A stretch of DNA of 64,000 nucleotides from Liquidambar formosana (GCA_039720395.1 CM077833.1:6897036-6961035), one strand, 5' to 3'. Shown: positions 38,038 to 48,991, numbered from the stretch's first letter. Numbers and translations: made by a program. The notes: generated by a model not told the origin, from the letters alone.

Positions 38038-40073
38038 TGTTAAAGTCTACTAATAATCATGAGAGCATCCAATAATATCAATAAGCATGACATCTAAACA
38101 TATTCTAACCAAAAAAGCAATATTTTATGTAAAATAATGAAAATAAGGCCTTCCTACAGTGAGCTTTCTTAAGCGAAACTATCCAAAAATAATTTCACAT
38201 AAAAAAAACTCAGTATAGGGAGGTGCAGTCATCATAGCCTACATAAAATATATATACTAGAACATAATAGAAGTGATTTCATGCTTAAACACATCACAAA
38301 AAGCTCGCATGCAAACACTACTTAGCAAAAAAGGATAATCATCCTCCGTAAAGGATAATGTCTCTAAAAACCTAAGAAATCAACTATATGCATGTAACAA
38401 ATACCATAGTTATTCTACATGTATCACATATATAACAATTATGAAGGAAAATCAGCGAAAAACCCCAACCTAGCAAGCTACATGAAACTTACCCAAAACA
38501 AGGATAATAGAAACCCTAGGATCATAACTATGCATTAAACCACAGGAAATAACCCTAAGACATGCAAAACTAATCATGAATGACATTTAAATTATGTATA
38601 TTAACTAATAGAAGCATCAACACATGATAAAAACCCTAACTTCAACATGTCATAGAGCTATTCTAAGCAAAACCCTAATTCAGCACCATAAAGATAAACT
38701 CTTACCATAGGTTGAGCCTTCTTATTGCTGTAAAGACTCCTTCTCTTGTAACCAAGTTGAAAAGCTCTTCTTCAAGCCTCTAAGCAAAACTCCAGCTCTC
38801 CTTTGGAAGTTTCTCTCTTATTCTTTCTTAGAAATTAGGTTAAATGCATAAAAGTGGCTCCTCTAATGCTGAAATATAGAGGGGTATTTATAAGATTTGA
38901 GTGGAATAAATCAACGGTTGAGATCAAAACCCTAAATATTAATCCAAGGGTCATTAGAACCTCTCTTGGGGCTTAAATCACTCAAATAAGGCTGAAAATA
39001 TGATGAAAAGTCACGTGGAGGTGGAAAAATATGTTAAAATAGGAAGGAATCCCACTTCAGCAAAAAATTAGGAAAGTGTCTCGAGTAACCACCCAAGGCT
39101 GGGTGGTCACCCGAGCCCTCGTTATGTTTTGCCTTTTTTTAATCCTTTCAGCTTCCAAAATTGTTTCAGGGTCAAATTTACTCCGATTTTGATGAAATGA
39201 AAGCCAAAACAACCGTGTTTTGATAAAGAACACATTTTAGGACATTTTAGGGCAAAAATCCCTAACCATGGGTGCATGGTTAGGTTTTACAAAGGCGGCT
39301 AACCGCTATGCACTACCATCGCAAAACTTAGATATGCATACAGGGTTGCACCAAATGCTTTCCAATTCAAAATTCAACCTTTTAAAACAACTTTAGGAAT
39401 GAAATTGAGACTAATTAAAGTAAAATGGGTGGGAATTGAGTGATAATCATAAGCCGATTTGAGCCAACCTAAAGTGTATCTCTTAACCAACTTGAACCTT
39501 ATTGTGCCATTTTAACCCTAAGCCATCAATTCATCAAATGGAGCCTATAAATATTTCATATGTATCAATATGAACTCCAATTGACAACTTGGAGATCATT
39601 TTAAGGTCAAATGGAACGTTTGTGACATAAAAGACAATTATGCCCCTCAAGTCACACAAGTTCTTATTAACCTTCAAGATCAACTCCAAATTGAACCAAA
39701 ATTCATACCCATTATCCTTAGGACCCTAAAAACTCAATGCAAAAGATTAGACTCAAAAAGGAAACAAAAAGGTACATGAAATGACAAGCCCTAGCTAAGG
39801 TGACAAAAATGGGGTGTGACAGGTGAGTTGAGGCACGAATATCTCGCTTTCTTTAAGACTATTCGTACCTTCGCAGAAGCTAGTCCGATTCAGCAAGTTC
39901 ACTAGCACATCGTCCCTAGGATACAAGAACCCAACCACTTACACTGTAGACTCAACGAATCTGCACCATTCGAAGAGCAAAAGCTCCACCAAAATACACC
40001 ATTTCTTCGCCCTTATGAAACTAGTATAGAACTGTATATATATATGTATATATGTGAGGAATGTATATATCTA

Positions 40074-40074
<1 letters not shown>

Positions 40075-40126
<52 letters not shown>
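40075..40126. repeat. (AT)n microsatellite in LTR E
   Basis: About 26 AT units lie in the same place in the LTR as the shorter run at 27556-27582, so it expanded after the element inserted. Confidence 0.9.
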
Positions 40127-40130
<4 letters not shown>

Positions 40131-41694
40131 CACGTACTTATATGAAAATATGATAAGCCATTAAGTCTCAGCCAATGTACAATACTTCCAATATGTATGA
40201 CTTTAAACAGCTCAACCGACCATACATGTAATACCAAGCCAAAATGGCTATAAAAAACACAACCTCAAAGGCGACGGCCAAAAGCCTTAAAACTCAATAA
40301 AATACCACTTGTAATGGTTAGCAATAACACCAATAATTATGTATATATTATAACCTCTACATGCATTAAAGCTATCCACTATAGATAAATATAATAGTGG
40401 CCAATAGTCAAAGTAATAATATATCAAAATATATCATTTTTATTAAAACATTCCAACAATAAGCCTTAAAACTCAATAAAATGCCACTTGTAACGGTTAG
40501 CAATAACACCAATAATTATGTATATATTATAACATCTATATGCATTAAAGCTATCCACCATAAATAAATATAATAGTGGCCAATGGTCAAAGTAATAATA
40601 TATCAAAATATATCATTTTTATTAAAATATTCCAACACTTAGGACAACACATGGATTTATATTTTATTGATTCATTAGATGATCTGTCGGATTACCGAAT
40701 CAGATCAGATTAAATTTATTCTTTATCGGATCTGATTCAGATATACCTTAATTCGGTATAAATCCGATCCGTTGATTGGTCTAACCTAAAGTGCACTTAA
40801 TGAAGCAATGTGCAGGTCCCTATCGCCAAAACCATCCAAATAGTTGATGGAAAATCCACTTAACATCCTACGTGATGGATAGTTAAACTTTAGGTTATGT
40901 TTCAATTTAGTACATTAAAAAAAATTAATTTCATACACAAAGTATACTTGTACCAATTTAATCCAAAACATAACTTTTAGCAATTTCAATTTTGTTATTT
41001 TTTTAGTTATTTATTTTTGTGGAAACTTGTTTCAACATTTGTGTGGAAATTTAATTATATAATTTATTGTCCAAAAACAACATTTTATTAATATTTCTAA
41101 AGAAAAAAATGAAAATAGTTTATGAAATGAGATATTTCTAAAGAAAAAAATTAAACATTATTTTTATGTTATTTGAAAGTGAGATATTTCTAAAGAAAAA
41201 AAAAAATATATATATATATGACCACACAAATATTAGAACTTTTACCAAAAAAAAAAAGAAAGAAATTGAAAAAAATTACGATTTGGACTAAATTAATTGG
41301 TACAAACAATTGTACTTTGGGGATAAAATTAGAAATTTTTTAGTTTAGGTACTAAATTGAAACATAATTTAAAGAACAATGTAGTAAAAGTTTAAAATTC
41401 CTTGATGTGTTTTGAACTACATACCCCATTGGATGTCATGTGGCTTTCCATCAATTGTTTAGACGAAGTTAGAAATGTGGACCACATTGCTTCAATAAGT
41501 GAACTTTGGGTTTCCAAAAAAATTAATTAAAAAAAATAATAAGTTAAGGTATTGTGTTGAAATTATTCACGAAGTTTAGGGTACTAAAATGATGTTTACC
41601 CTTAAAGAAATGATGAAGAGATATAGATTAGTTGCACACAAATAGAATGCCACCTTTCTCATTGTGTATAGGTTTGCCATATCTACATATCTAT

Positions 41695-41735
41695 ATTTAC
41701 TAGCTTCCTGGCACACGGATCACATGTGCGAATTG
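41695..41735 (-). other. Possible Helitron 3' terminus (minus strand)
   Basis: Read on the minus strand: GCACA-(9 nt)-TGTGC hairpin, then CAGGAAGCTAG followed by T. A short hairpin a few bases before CTRR with a 3' T is the Helitron 3'-end pattern. The matching 5' TC end was not found. Tentative. Confidence 0.3.
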
Positions 41736-41755
41736 TTTCTTTTCGTTAATATTAA

Positions 41756-41985
41756 TTGTCAGGCACACATGATGCCTGGAAGCTCCAACAAGCAATAAAA
41801 CAACTTGAAACAAATATAAAGACTTCAATATGTTCGAATAATCCCAATCCCTTTTGGCATCGAAATAAATATATTGTCAAACTTCCTTATGAGAAGGATT
41901 TCAATGACAGTCAAATACCAACTAAAGCAAGACCAATACAAATGAATCAACAACATTTAGAGATAAGTAATTGTTTTGTTGATTT
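41756..41985 (+). pseudogene. Endogenous caulimovirid fragment: N-terminal reverse transcriptase
   Basis: The translation contains NPFWHRNKYIVKLPYEKDFN and then QIPTKARPIQMN. This is the conserved entry of the reverse transcriptase of Caulimoviridae (plant pararetroviruses); gypsy elements of this window have a different sequence there. Only about 75 codons remain; the catalytic YxDD region is absent. Movement-protein-like sequence follows on the same strand, so gene order is rearranged relative to a viral genome, as is usual for integrated copies. The piece is a relic and cannot make a working enzyme. Genus cannot be assigned by eye. Confidence 0.7.
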
Positions 41986-42199
41986 CAAGGTGGTGTTTTT
42001 CTATTATATTTGTCTGGATTTGGTTTATAAGTGTTCAGTATTTCTTTTAGATGGTTGGTAAAATTGATCATTTGACGGTTTTGCATTATGCTTTCTTTGA
42101 GACTTTCTATGATATGATGACTTAGTCTTATGTTGCTTAGAGGAAGGTGCTTTGATGGGTTTAAAACCAAATTGTGAAGAAAAAGAATATGAAAATGAT

Positions 42200-42471
42200 A
42201 ATAAAAGTCTTAGTAACTGGAAAATACCAAGAATAGCAAAATCATAAATATATAAAACAGGAACATTTAGATATTTTTCAGATCTCAATATCAAGACACA
42301 AGAAGGAACAATACACCTTAAAGGTGAATGTCAAACGATAAAATTGTTTCAAGAAAAAACAATAAAATGTCATATTGAAGATAAATTCAAATTATTACGT
42401 GTTGGATTAATATAGATTGCTGCTAAACCTCTCGGAAGAGATGGTTTGAATATGTCTCTTATTATGGCTTT
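42200..42471 (+). pseudogene. Endogenous caulimovirid fragment: movement protein, part 1
   Basis: The plus-strand frame near 42290-42471 reads a 30K-superfamily movement-protein-like sequence including KPLGRDGLNMS. Such proteins enlarge plasmodesmata in plant viruses. The frame holds an in-frame TAG before this motif, and more stops lie upstream. The fragment is cut at 42471/42472 by a solo LTR whose TSD is GCTTT, and resumes at 45562. It is an eroded, non-functional relic. Confidence 0.65.
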
Positions 42472-45400
42472 TGTGGACCCCGAAAAAAGTAAGGTCCACG
42501 AGGGTTGAAAAGAAAAATAGAGTTTGAAAACGAAAAGGAGTCACCACCTTATTTTTTAAAGGAAACAAGGAAAACCCTAAAATGTTTTATTTTCCAAAAC
42601 AAGTGACTCCATTTTTAAAAATGGAAAGGCAAAAAGTCTTTTGGAAACCAAAGATTGTGGATTCGGAGGTTAAGTTACGATATGGGAAGGTTCTAGGCAA
42701 AGCCTACTAGGCACCCATATCGCCCTAAACGATCTCTTAATTTAATTGGGCTAAATCAAAGTCTTAAACGCATACAAATCATCAATTATCATCAAAAGAC
42801 AACATGCATATCATCCATTCATTCATCCACTAAACAGTTAAATCAAAGAAAAATAGAAAAGAGAAAAAGGAGAAAGAAGATACTTAGTATCCTAGGGCGG
42901 ACTTAAACCTCACGAATAGCACCAACGTACCATGTATGGAAATACATGGATCAAAGTCCATGTAGTTCGAAAGGGAATAGGTTATAACCTAATAGAGGCC
43001 TATGGTAAACCATAAGTTTCCTTTCATAGAAATATGGTAAGTTTCCAAAGATAAATGATCCTCAAAAGATCTTTAGAAAATATAGAATTTAATAAAGATA
43101 GAGACTTTGATTTAAAAGGCATTTCTTTATGAATGGAAACTATAGGAATTACCATACCCCCTCTATCAGGAAATAACCCTAGGAGGGAGAAAGGGAAAGT
43201 TTTAAGGAAAGGAAAGAAAGGTGAATTAGGGCACCTTCATACCCAACTTACCTTAAGCAAAAGCAACCTATCAAAATAACTACCCTATTGCATAAGGTAA
43301 TTACTTTATTTGCAAGATTTCATCTCGCAATAGCCAAAATAATCACCCCACATTGGTGGGGTAATTGCACCTGTCATATCCCACTTACTATGGGTTTGTA
43401 CCTGTCATGTACCTGCAATTTGCATGCAAAACATACCAAATATACCAACAAACCAACCTAGTTTCTAACCAAGCAATTATCATGCTTAAACATAGGCTAA
43501 CACATGCTCAAAATATCACATTAAGGATAAATAACAGATATGGACAGAATTGAAATAAGGCTTAAAATCACCCACAAATCATGTAATCAACACGAATCAT
43601 GAACTAATTAAAGCCCTAATTCAACCCTATATGCAACCTAAAATCAACTACCATGAATGTAAAAATATCATAGTTATCTAATATGCAACACATATACAGC
43701 AACTATGAAGAAAAATTGAGGAAAATTCCTAAACTATCATGCTATATGCAACTTTCCTAAAACAAGGATGAATGAAACCCTAGAATCACACTTGTGCATG
43801 AAATTATATGAAATAACTCTAAATCATGCAAGACCGAATATGAACAGCATTCTAACCATGCATATTAACCAATAGAATGATCAACACATGATAAAGACAT
43901 AGGCTTGCACATGAAATATAGTTATTCTAAGCATAATCTCAATTTCAGCACAAGAAAAACCCTAGAATCCCAACTATGCATTAAATCACATGAAATAACA
44001 CTTCAACATGCAAAACAACCCATAAAAATCATCCTAATCATGCATACTAGCTAATAGAAATAGCAAAAGATGATAAGAACATATGCTTTAATATGCAAAA
44101 GAGTTATTTCATGCAGAAAACCAATTTCAGCACTAAGAAAACCCTAAAATCACAAGTTCTCATAAAATCACATGGAATAACAATATATCATGCAAAACCA
44201 GCCATGAACACTATTCTAATCATGCATTTTAACCATTAGAAGCATCAACACATGATAAAAACATAAGCTTGAACATGGAATAATGCTATTCTATGCAAAA
44301 CCCTAATTTAAAAGAGAGAAAAGGAGAAGGGAAGGTATACCTATGGTGAAGTCCCCTTTTGCTGCTGTGGAGAGTCCTCCTTCTCTTATGAACTACTGGA
44401 AATTCCTTTCTTCAAGCCTTCAAGCAAAGCTTTAGCCCTCCTTTAAGCTCTCTCTCTCACTCTCTCACTCAAAATTTAGGTTAAATTATCCTAAGGATGG
44501 CTGTAATGGCCTCCAAGTCTCTCTAAGTGTCTCTTCCTCAAAAATGCCTCCCCTAGTGCTGAAGTATAAAGGGGTATTTATAGGGTTTGAGGGAAAACCC
44601 TCAAGGGTTGGGATTAAAACCCTAGGTATTGATCCAAGGGCTCTTAGAGACTTCCTTGGGGCTCAAGTAGCTAGGTCAATTAGGGCTGAAAATAGGATTA
44701 AATGGCGGCTGGAGGCGGACAAATCCGAGGAAATAGGAAGGATCCCGCTTCAGCAATCAAAAAAATGGAAAAAGGCTCGGGTGACCACCTAGGGCTAGGA
44801 GGCTAGCCACCTGGGCCCAGGCGGCTAGCCGCCCAGGCCTGGGTGGTCACCCGAGGCCTCGTTAGCTTATGCCTATTTCTGACCCTTTCGACTTCTAAAT
44901 GTGTTTTAGGGCCCAAATTAACTCCGATTTTGACGAAACAAAAGCCAAAACGACCGTGTTTTGAAGGGGAATGTAATTTGAGTACTTGAGGGCAAAAAAC
45001 TCTAGCCATGGCTACATGGTTAGGTCTTACAAAAGCAGTTAACCGCTATGCCCCACCGTCGCTTAGCTTAGGTATGCACATAGGGTTGCACCGAATGTTT
45101 TTCAATTCGAAATTCAACCTCCCTAAACACATTTAGGGATGAAATTAAGACCAATCAAAGTCAAATGAATAGTCATGGAGTGAAAATCATGAGCCAATTT
45201 GAGCTAACCCGAAATAGGTCTCTTAACCAACCTGAGCTATATTGAGCCATTCTAATCCCGAACCATCAATTCATCGAATTGAACTCATAAATACCTCAAA
45301 TGCATCCATATGAACTCCAATTGGCAACTTGGAGATCATTTCAAGGTCAAATGGAAAGTTTGTGACCTAAAAGACGATTATGCCCCTCAAGTCACAAAAG

Positions 45401-45561
45401 TTCTTATTAACCCTCAAAATCAACTCCAAATCGAACCAAAATTCATACACATCATTCTCAAGACCCTAGAAACTCAATGCAAAAGACTAGACTCAAAAAG
45501 GAAACAAGAAGACACATAAAATGACAAACCCTAGCTAAGGTGGCAAAAATGGGGTGTGATA
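42472..45561 (-). repeat. Solo LTR family A, TSD GCTTT, within caulimovirid relic
   Basis: A 3,090-bp unit runs from TGTGGACCCCG to ...GGGGTGTGATA (terminal CA mutated to TA). GCTTT flanks it exactly (42467-42471 and 45562-45566). It carries the same blocks as 4712-7669. A 69-codon antisense frame at 45310-45519 is nearly the same as the one at 36802-37011, but this follows from LTR similarity. The only other sizeable frame (44544-44792) has no domain. Confidence 0.92.
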
Positions 45562-45655
45562 GCTTTAAGAGATTGAAAATGGAATAATTTTGAGAAATCA
45601 ATGTTAGGAGGTATGCCGACTAGCCTTCATGAAGGACCAGTATATTTCATATATA
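45562..45655 (+). pseudogene. Endogenous caulimovirid fragment: movement protein, part 2
   Basis: Directly after the LTR TSD the frame continues with a movement-protein-like sequence containing SLHEGPVYF, the family's conserved GPxYF-type block. It holds a TGA and ends soon after, near a TA-rich stretch. The location and reading direction fit the part at 42200-42471. The relic predates the LTR insertion. Confidence 0.65.
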
Positions 45656-45867
45656 TAGGGTGGTGATACTACCACAACAGAAATAGCAGCTAAAACAAAA
45701 TAAAGTGAATAGACTATTTTATCCCTCTCTCACTTTTAGAAACACCTTCTCTTCTCCCCAAATTGGGAACTTTGAGATGCTAGCTACTTCCATCTCCTTC
45801 TCCTTCGGCGAAGTTTGCCCGACACACAAATCCATCCTCCATCACCACCGTAAAATCTTCACATAAA
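45656..45867. other. Short spacer, no feature
   Basis: About 210 bp between the caulimovirid relic and LTR B. It ends 'cttcacataaa', which resembles the unit end of the minisatellite that resumes at 47555. Confidence 0.4.
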
Positions 45868-47554
45868 TGTTAGGATTATGCCCTAGAGCCAATCATAGAG
45901 ATGATTGTTTAAGGATTAGGAACAATCAATTGATTTCATTTATGCATGTCACATTTATTTTGATTTAATAAAAGAGCTTATTCTATTATGTTTATATGCA
46001 TAATTTATATTTACATAATATGTCTATTGAGTTAGAATTGAGAATATGGAATTACAAAGTGTTGTAATTTTGAGACTGTAAATATATCTCTGTACTAAAC
46101 TCCTAAATCATTCCTAGTTGAAGGTTCACTATGATGGACAGTAATGAACCATAGGACTAGCACTTGTTAAGTTGACTCTATAGGAGGATAGATAGTCTCA
46201 AGCTATTTGTGTGTAGACACTACAACTAACAAGTGGGTACCTATTATAAGAATAGATACACTGAATGTGACCAAAGATATGAGATAAACTGAATGGAGTT
46301 TTAACCTGCCTATCAATCAGTTTCTCATTGTTATAGTAGTACAAGTAATCCTTAAACCTGAGACACCATAGTTGCCTTATACATGTAGCTTTAGAAGTTT
46401 GATAACACTAAGTGCAGATCCTTATAGGGGTCTGTAAGGGTGTTCATTGGCCCTATTGCTATATGTGTGAAGGCATGTGAATGATCAATAAGGAATCCAT
46501 CACTCTTAGGAAAAAGGGAGTGAATGTCTCATATACCATTCATTGAATATAACTCATTAAATCCATGGGCCCATGGTAGAATGAATATGGAAAGGAGTTT
46601 CCATAAGTTCATCATTGAGTTGGTATTAATGAATGAGTATAAAGTAATTAAACTAGGGACTTGACAGACTTCCATGCCCTATTGGTTCAATTGGAGACAT
46701 TGTGTTGATGGAAGGATATAATTGTAACCTATAAACTATAACAGAAAAGTTCTTTATAAATGACTATCCACCTCATTAAGGACCACACCATGAGCCATAT
46801 GCTAGATGTTACTTATGGTTAGTAGAAGCTCTAATTGATATAAATGAGTTATGATCAATTAGGGAATTGAAAGGAGTTTCAATTAGACCCTCTAATGGAA
46901 AGAGTTCCATTGTGCACACCTCGTGCTATCCCTACTACTTGACGATGTGAACCCAATGGGTCACACACTGATCATGCTAAGAGAGCTTGAAAGTCTATGA
47001 GAGAAAGGGCATAAGTGAATAAAAGAATTGTTCTTAAAGGGTAAGTTTGTATTTGATATAAATTAGAGGGCTTATTGTGTAATTAAGGAGTAATTACATA
47101 AAACCAATTAGGGTTAGAAGTCCCCCTATGGCCAGCCCTATGTAGAGGCTATATATAGCCTCATGTCATGTGATGATATAATCACAATCATTCTCCCCAA
47201 AGGTTGGCCGAAATTTCTAAGAGGCTCTCTCTTTCTCTCTTTCTTCTCCACCTCTAGCAACAACAAGGAAGAAGAAGGAAAGGACTTCAAGTTCAAGTTA
47301 GGTGTGGATACCATTGGAGGCAATACACTTGGACTGCTCATTCATTGCTGCCTAGAATTCAAGCTTAGAGCAAAAAAGAGAAGACAAAACTTGGAGCATA
47401 AAGGAGAAGACTTTAATCAACTGTAAGTAATTCTTACCTTCTTCTAGTTAGGATTTGTTTTGTATTAAGCATAATTGGATTCATGGGATTGGGAATCGTA
47501 GGAAAATTTTTATTCCGCCTTTGTATGGTTTCCTCTCTAGTTCGATTCCCAACA
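45868..47554 (+). repeat. Solo LTR family B, TSD ATAAA
   Basis: A 1,687-bp unit starts TGTTAGGATTATGCCC and ends CGATTCCCAACA, with ATAAA on both sides (45863-45867 and 47555-47559). A TATA-like 'ggctatatatagcc' near 47150 sets the sense strand as plus. CT-rich leader sequence follows. This is the best-preserved copy of the family in the window. Confidence 0.92.
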
Positions 47555-47660
47555 ATAAAACCTATGAACACCATCACCATTATGAAACCCCACATAAAAC
47601 CCATGAACACCATCACCATTGTGAAACCCCACATAAAACCCATGAACACCATCACCATCA
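47555..47660 (+). repeat. 39-bp minisatellite, about 2.7 units
   Basis: The unit 'c(c/t)catgaacaccatcaccatt(a/g)tgaaaccccacataaaa' is repeated. Read on the plus strand it would give a His-rich peptide (HEHHHHCETPHKT), but no gene structure supports translation. LTR B is inserted at its left border. Confidence 0.75.
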
Positions 47661-48173
47661 CAAGAAGAATGAGGAGGAAAAAAAAAGGGCACAAAAATAT
47701 AGAATAGAAAGTAAAAAAATTTTGGTTTGTCTTCTCCTTTATTTCCTACATCCTTCACTTGTTTTTTTCTTTCTCATTTTTTTCCTTGTTGCAAGTGGAA
47801 GACCCAAAATTGAAGAAGAAAGGAGATAACAAAAAAAAAAAAACCGAAAGAACATGAGCACCAAAGCCAAAAACCAAGGCTACCTTCTTTGACTCGCGCT
47901 CCCACCTAATGTTGCAACTCGTGTTTTCGGCGATCTCGTGGCCATTTGTGGGTTTAAAAACCACACAACCTATAAACAAAAAGATAAAAATCTGAAAACC
48001 AAAGAAGAATAAAGGGAGAAGAAGCAACAAAGTGATTTTGGTTATAGACGTGAATGGCTTCTCAATCGAACTCGTTAATAATATTGTTTCCGCCTAAAAT
48101 TGACTTGTCAAAGGGTAGGAAAGTAATTTTCAAGAAATACCATATGAGCAGGCTTTGCCATGTAGGAAGAGTC
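47661..48173. other. Intergenic DNA, no recognised feature
   Basis: A-rich and T-rich stretches with small overlapping frames on both strands, none with a recognisable domain. Confidence 0.45.
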
Positions 48174-48991
48174 TGTTGGAGGGAAAAGCAATTAAAGGGC
48201 ATGTGCTTTTGACCACGTCAAAAGGGAATTTAAGAAAAATAAGGAACAGTTGTTAAAGGACTCTACCACGATCAGAATAATGGGAGAAGTAAAGTTCTAC
48301 TGGGGTGCAACGGCAGGGATGAGGCCCACTACTACCACCAAAACAGGAGTTGTAACAGTGAACACGAACTTGCCATGATCTGGACGTGGGAAGTTGTGTC
48401 CATGGTACTGTATAAAAGAGGAAAGGCACAAATAGGAAAGGGGTTCCACAACCAACACAAATCCTTCTCAGGAAATTAAAACCAGTTTATTTTAGCTTTA
48501 TAGCTTTCCATTGTTAATTTTGTCATTTAGCTTCTTAGCGATCTTGTTGATTAGTTCATGCTTGGATTTCAATTATTGGACAACTTGCTATTTACATACT
48601 TGGGATCTCTGTAAGTCTTTCTTTTAAATGAAGCATTTTCCTTATCATTTCTTTGATATAGCCCTGTAAGTTCTATTTACATATAGACTTTAGTTTAGAA
48701 CTTTAGAGAAAAGAACCCCTATCTCTCTTTCATCGCCTGATTTTCATTTTAATTTCAAATACATCAGTGACCAAATAGGCATTTAGGGCCAACGGCTTTG
48801 AATTCAACAGCCTAGGAGGTGCTGAGGGGTCATGGTCACACAATCTTTAGGCTTTCGAGCCTTGGCACGCCCACGCAACTTTTTAGTGTGAACAAATATC
48901 ATATCGACGAAGGATTTAACGCCAACAACCGTGCAATCCGGGAGTTACATCCAACCATCCACCAACATCGAATTAGTTCACAGGCATGACA
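48174..48991 (+). repeat. LTR-like unit followed by a PBS-like site
   Basis: This starts TGTTGGAGGGAAAAGC and ends ...GGCATGACA. A TATA-like 'gtataaaagagg' lies near 48411, as in gypsy LTR promoters. It is followed at about 48994 by TGGTGCCATCGATAGGAAG, which resembles primer sites of the TTGGCGCCGTCTGTGGGAA type. No second LTR or gag follows; the internal region appears lost. The start at 48174 is inferred and its 5-bp flank GAGTC has no partner. Confidence 0.45.

Larger units (their letters stand above)
33639..39821 (-). repeat. Solo LTR family A inside element E, interrupted by LTR B
   Basis: This starts TGTGGACCCAGG and ends GGTGTGACA, as in the other A copies. The flanking 5-mers AGTTG and GGTGA do not match cleanly, so the exact ends or the TSD have decayed. 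The host LTR E continues correctly on both sides ('gatagaagcaaagt' left, 'gttgaggcacgaatatctcgc' right; compare the left LTR near 27330-27365). Without its inner insertion it is about 3.0 kb. Confidence 0.82.
33553..40637 (-). repeat. Right LTR (5' LTR) of element E, interrupted by LTR A
   Basis: This starts TGTTGGGGATTTTCAATAAAA and ends ATATTCCAACA at 40637, followed by the TSD CTTAG (40638-40642). LTR A (33639-39821) splits it after 86 bp. Its last part is duplicated: 40282-40458 and 40461-40637 both end ATTCCAACA, and only the outer one abuts the TSD. A long (AT)n run lies at 40075-40126. Confidence 0.85.
24165..40649 (+). repeat. Copia SIRE-like LTR (solo) carrying two large insertions; TSD TATGG/CATGG
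   Basis: This starts TGTTCGCTTAAATAG with the 'ttttgatgataacaa' block and ends CTTAGGACAACA, matching the family of 9444-10800. The flanks TATGG (24160-24164) and CATGG (40650-40654) match at 4 of 5 positions. It was split first by the LTR at 24502-26159 and near its very end by the element at 27262-40637. Its real length is about 1.4 kb. It has a TATA-like 'ctatatatatg' near 26735 and a palindrome array at 26230-26660. Confidence 0.82.
23778..40793. mobile_element. hAT-like non-autonomous element inserted in the foldback arm
   Basis: The left end reads TAGACCTGTAAAATGGATCGG. The right end, inverted, reads TAGACCAATCAACGGATCGG. The flanking octamers ACTCATAG and ACCTAAAG match at 5 of 8 positions, as expected for an old hAT 8-bp TSD. 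The interior repeats GGATCTGATTC-like motifs. The element is split at 24164/24165 by the copia LTR. Without insertions it is about 530 bp. The superfamily call is inference from TIR style and TSD length. Confidence 0.6.
23686..41601. mobile_element. Mutator-like foldback element with nested insertions, TSD TTAAAGAAA
   Basis: The outermost element of a deep nest. It starts GGATAAAGAACACTTTAG and ends with the inverted counterpart ...CTAAAATGATGTTTACCC. An exact 9-bp duplication TTAAAGAAA flanks it (23677-23685 and 41602-41610), the size typical of Mutator-like elements. The left arm is split by an insertion: 23686-23777 continues at 40794-40985. The right arm is about 41270-41601. Shared arm blocks include 'gaagcaatgtg', 'gttgatggaaa', 'atgtttcaatttagtac' and 'cttgtaccaatttaatcc'. 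Between the arms (41090-41210) lie three copies of 'atatttctaaagaaaaaa'. No transposase is seen; it is non-autonomous. Confidence 0.82.

Noticed and set aside
33634..39826. Perfect TSD for LTR A in element E
   Set aside because: Flanks AGTTG and GGTGA do not match; the insertion is supported by host continuity instead.
47455..47829. His-rich 124-codon gene
   Set aside because: It spans the end of LTR B, a minisatellite and A/T-rich DNA, so it is a chance frame across unrelated segments.
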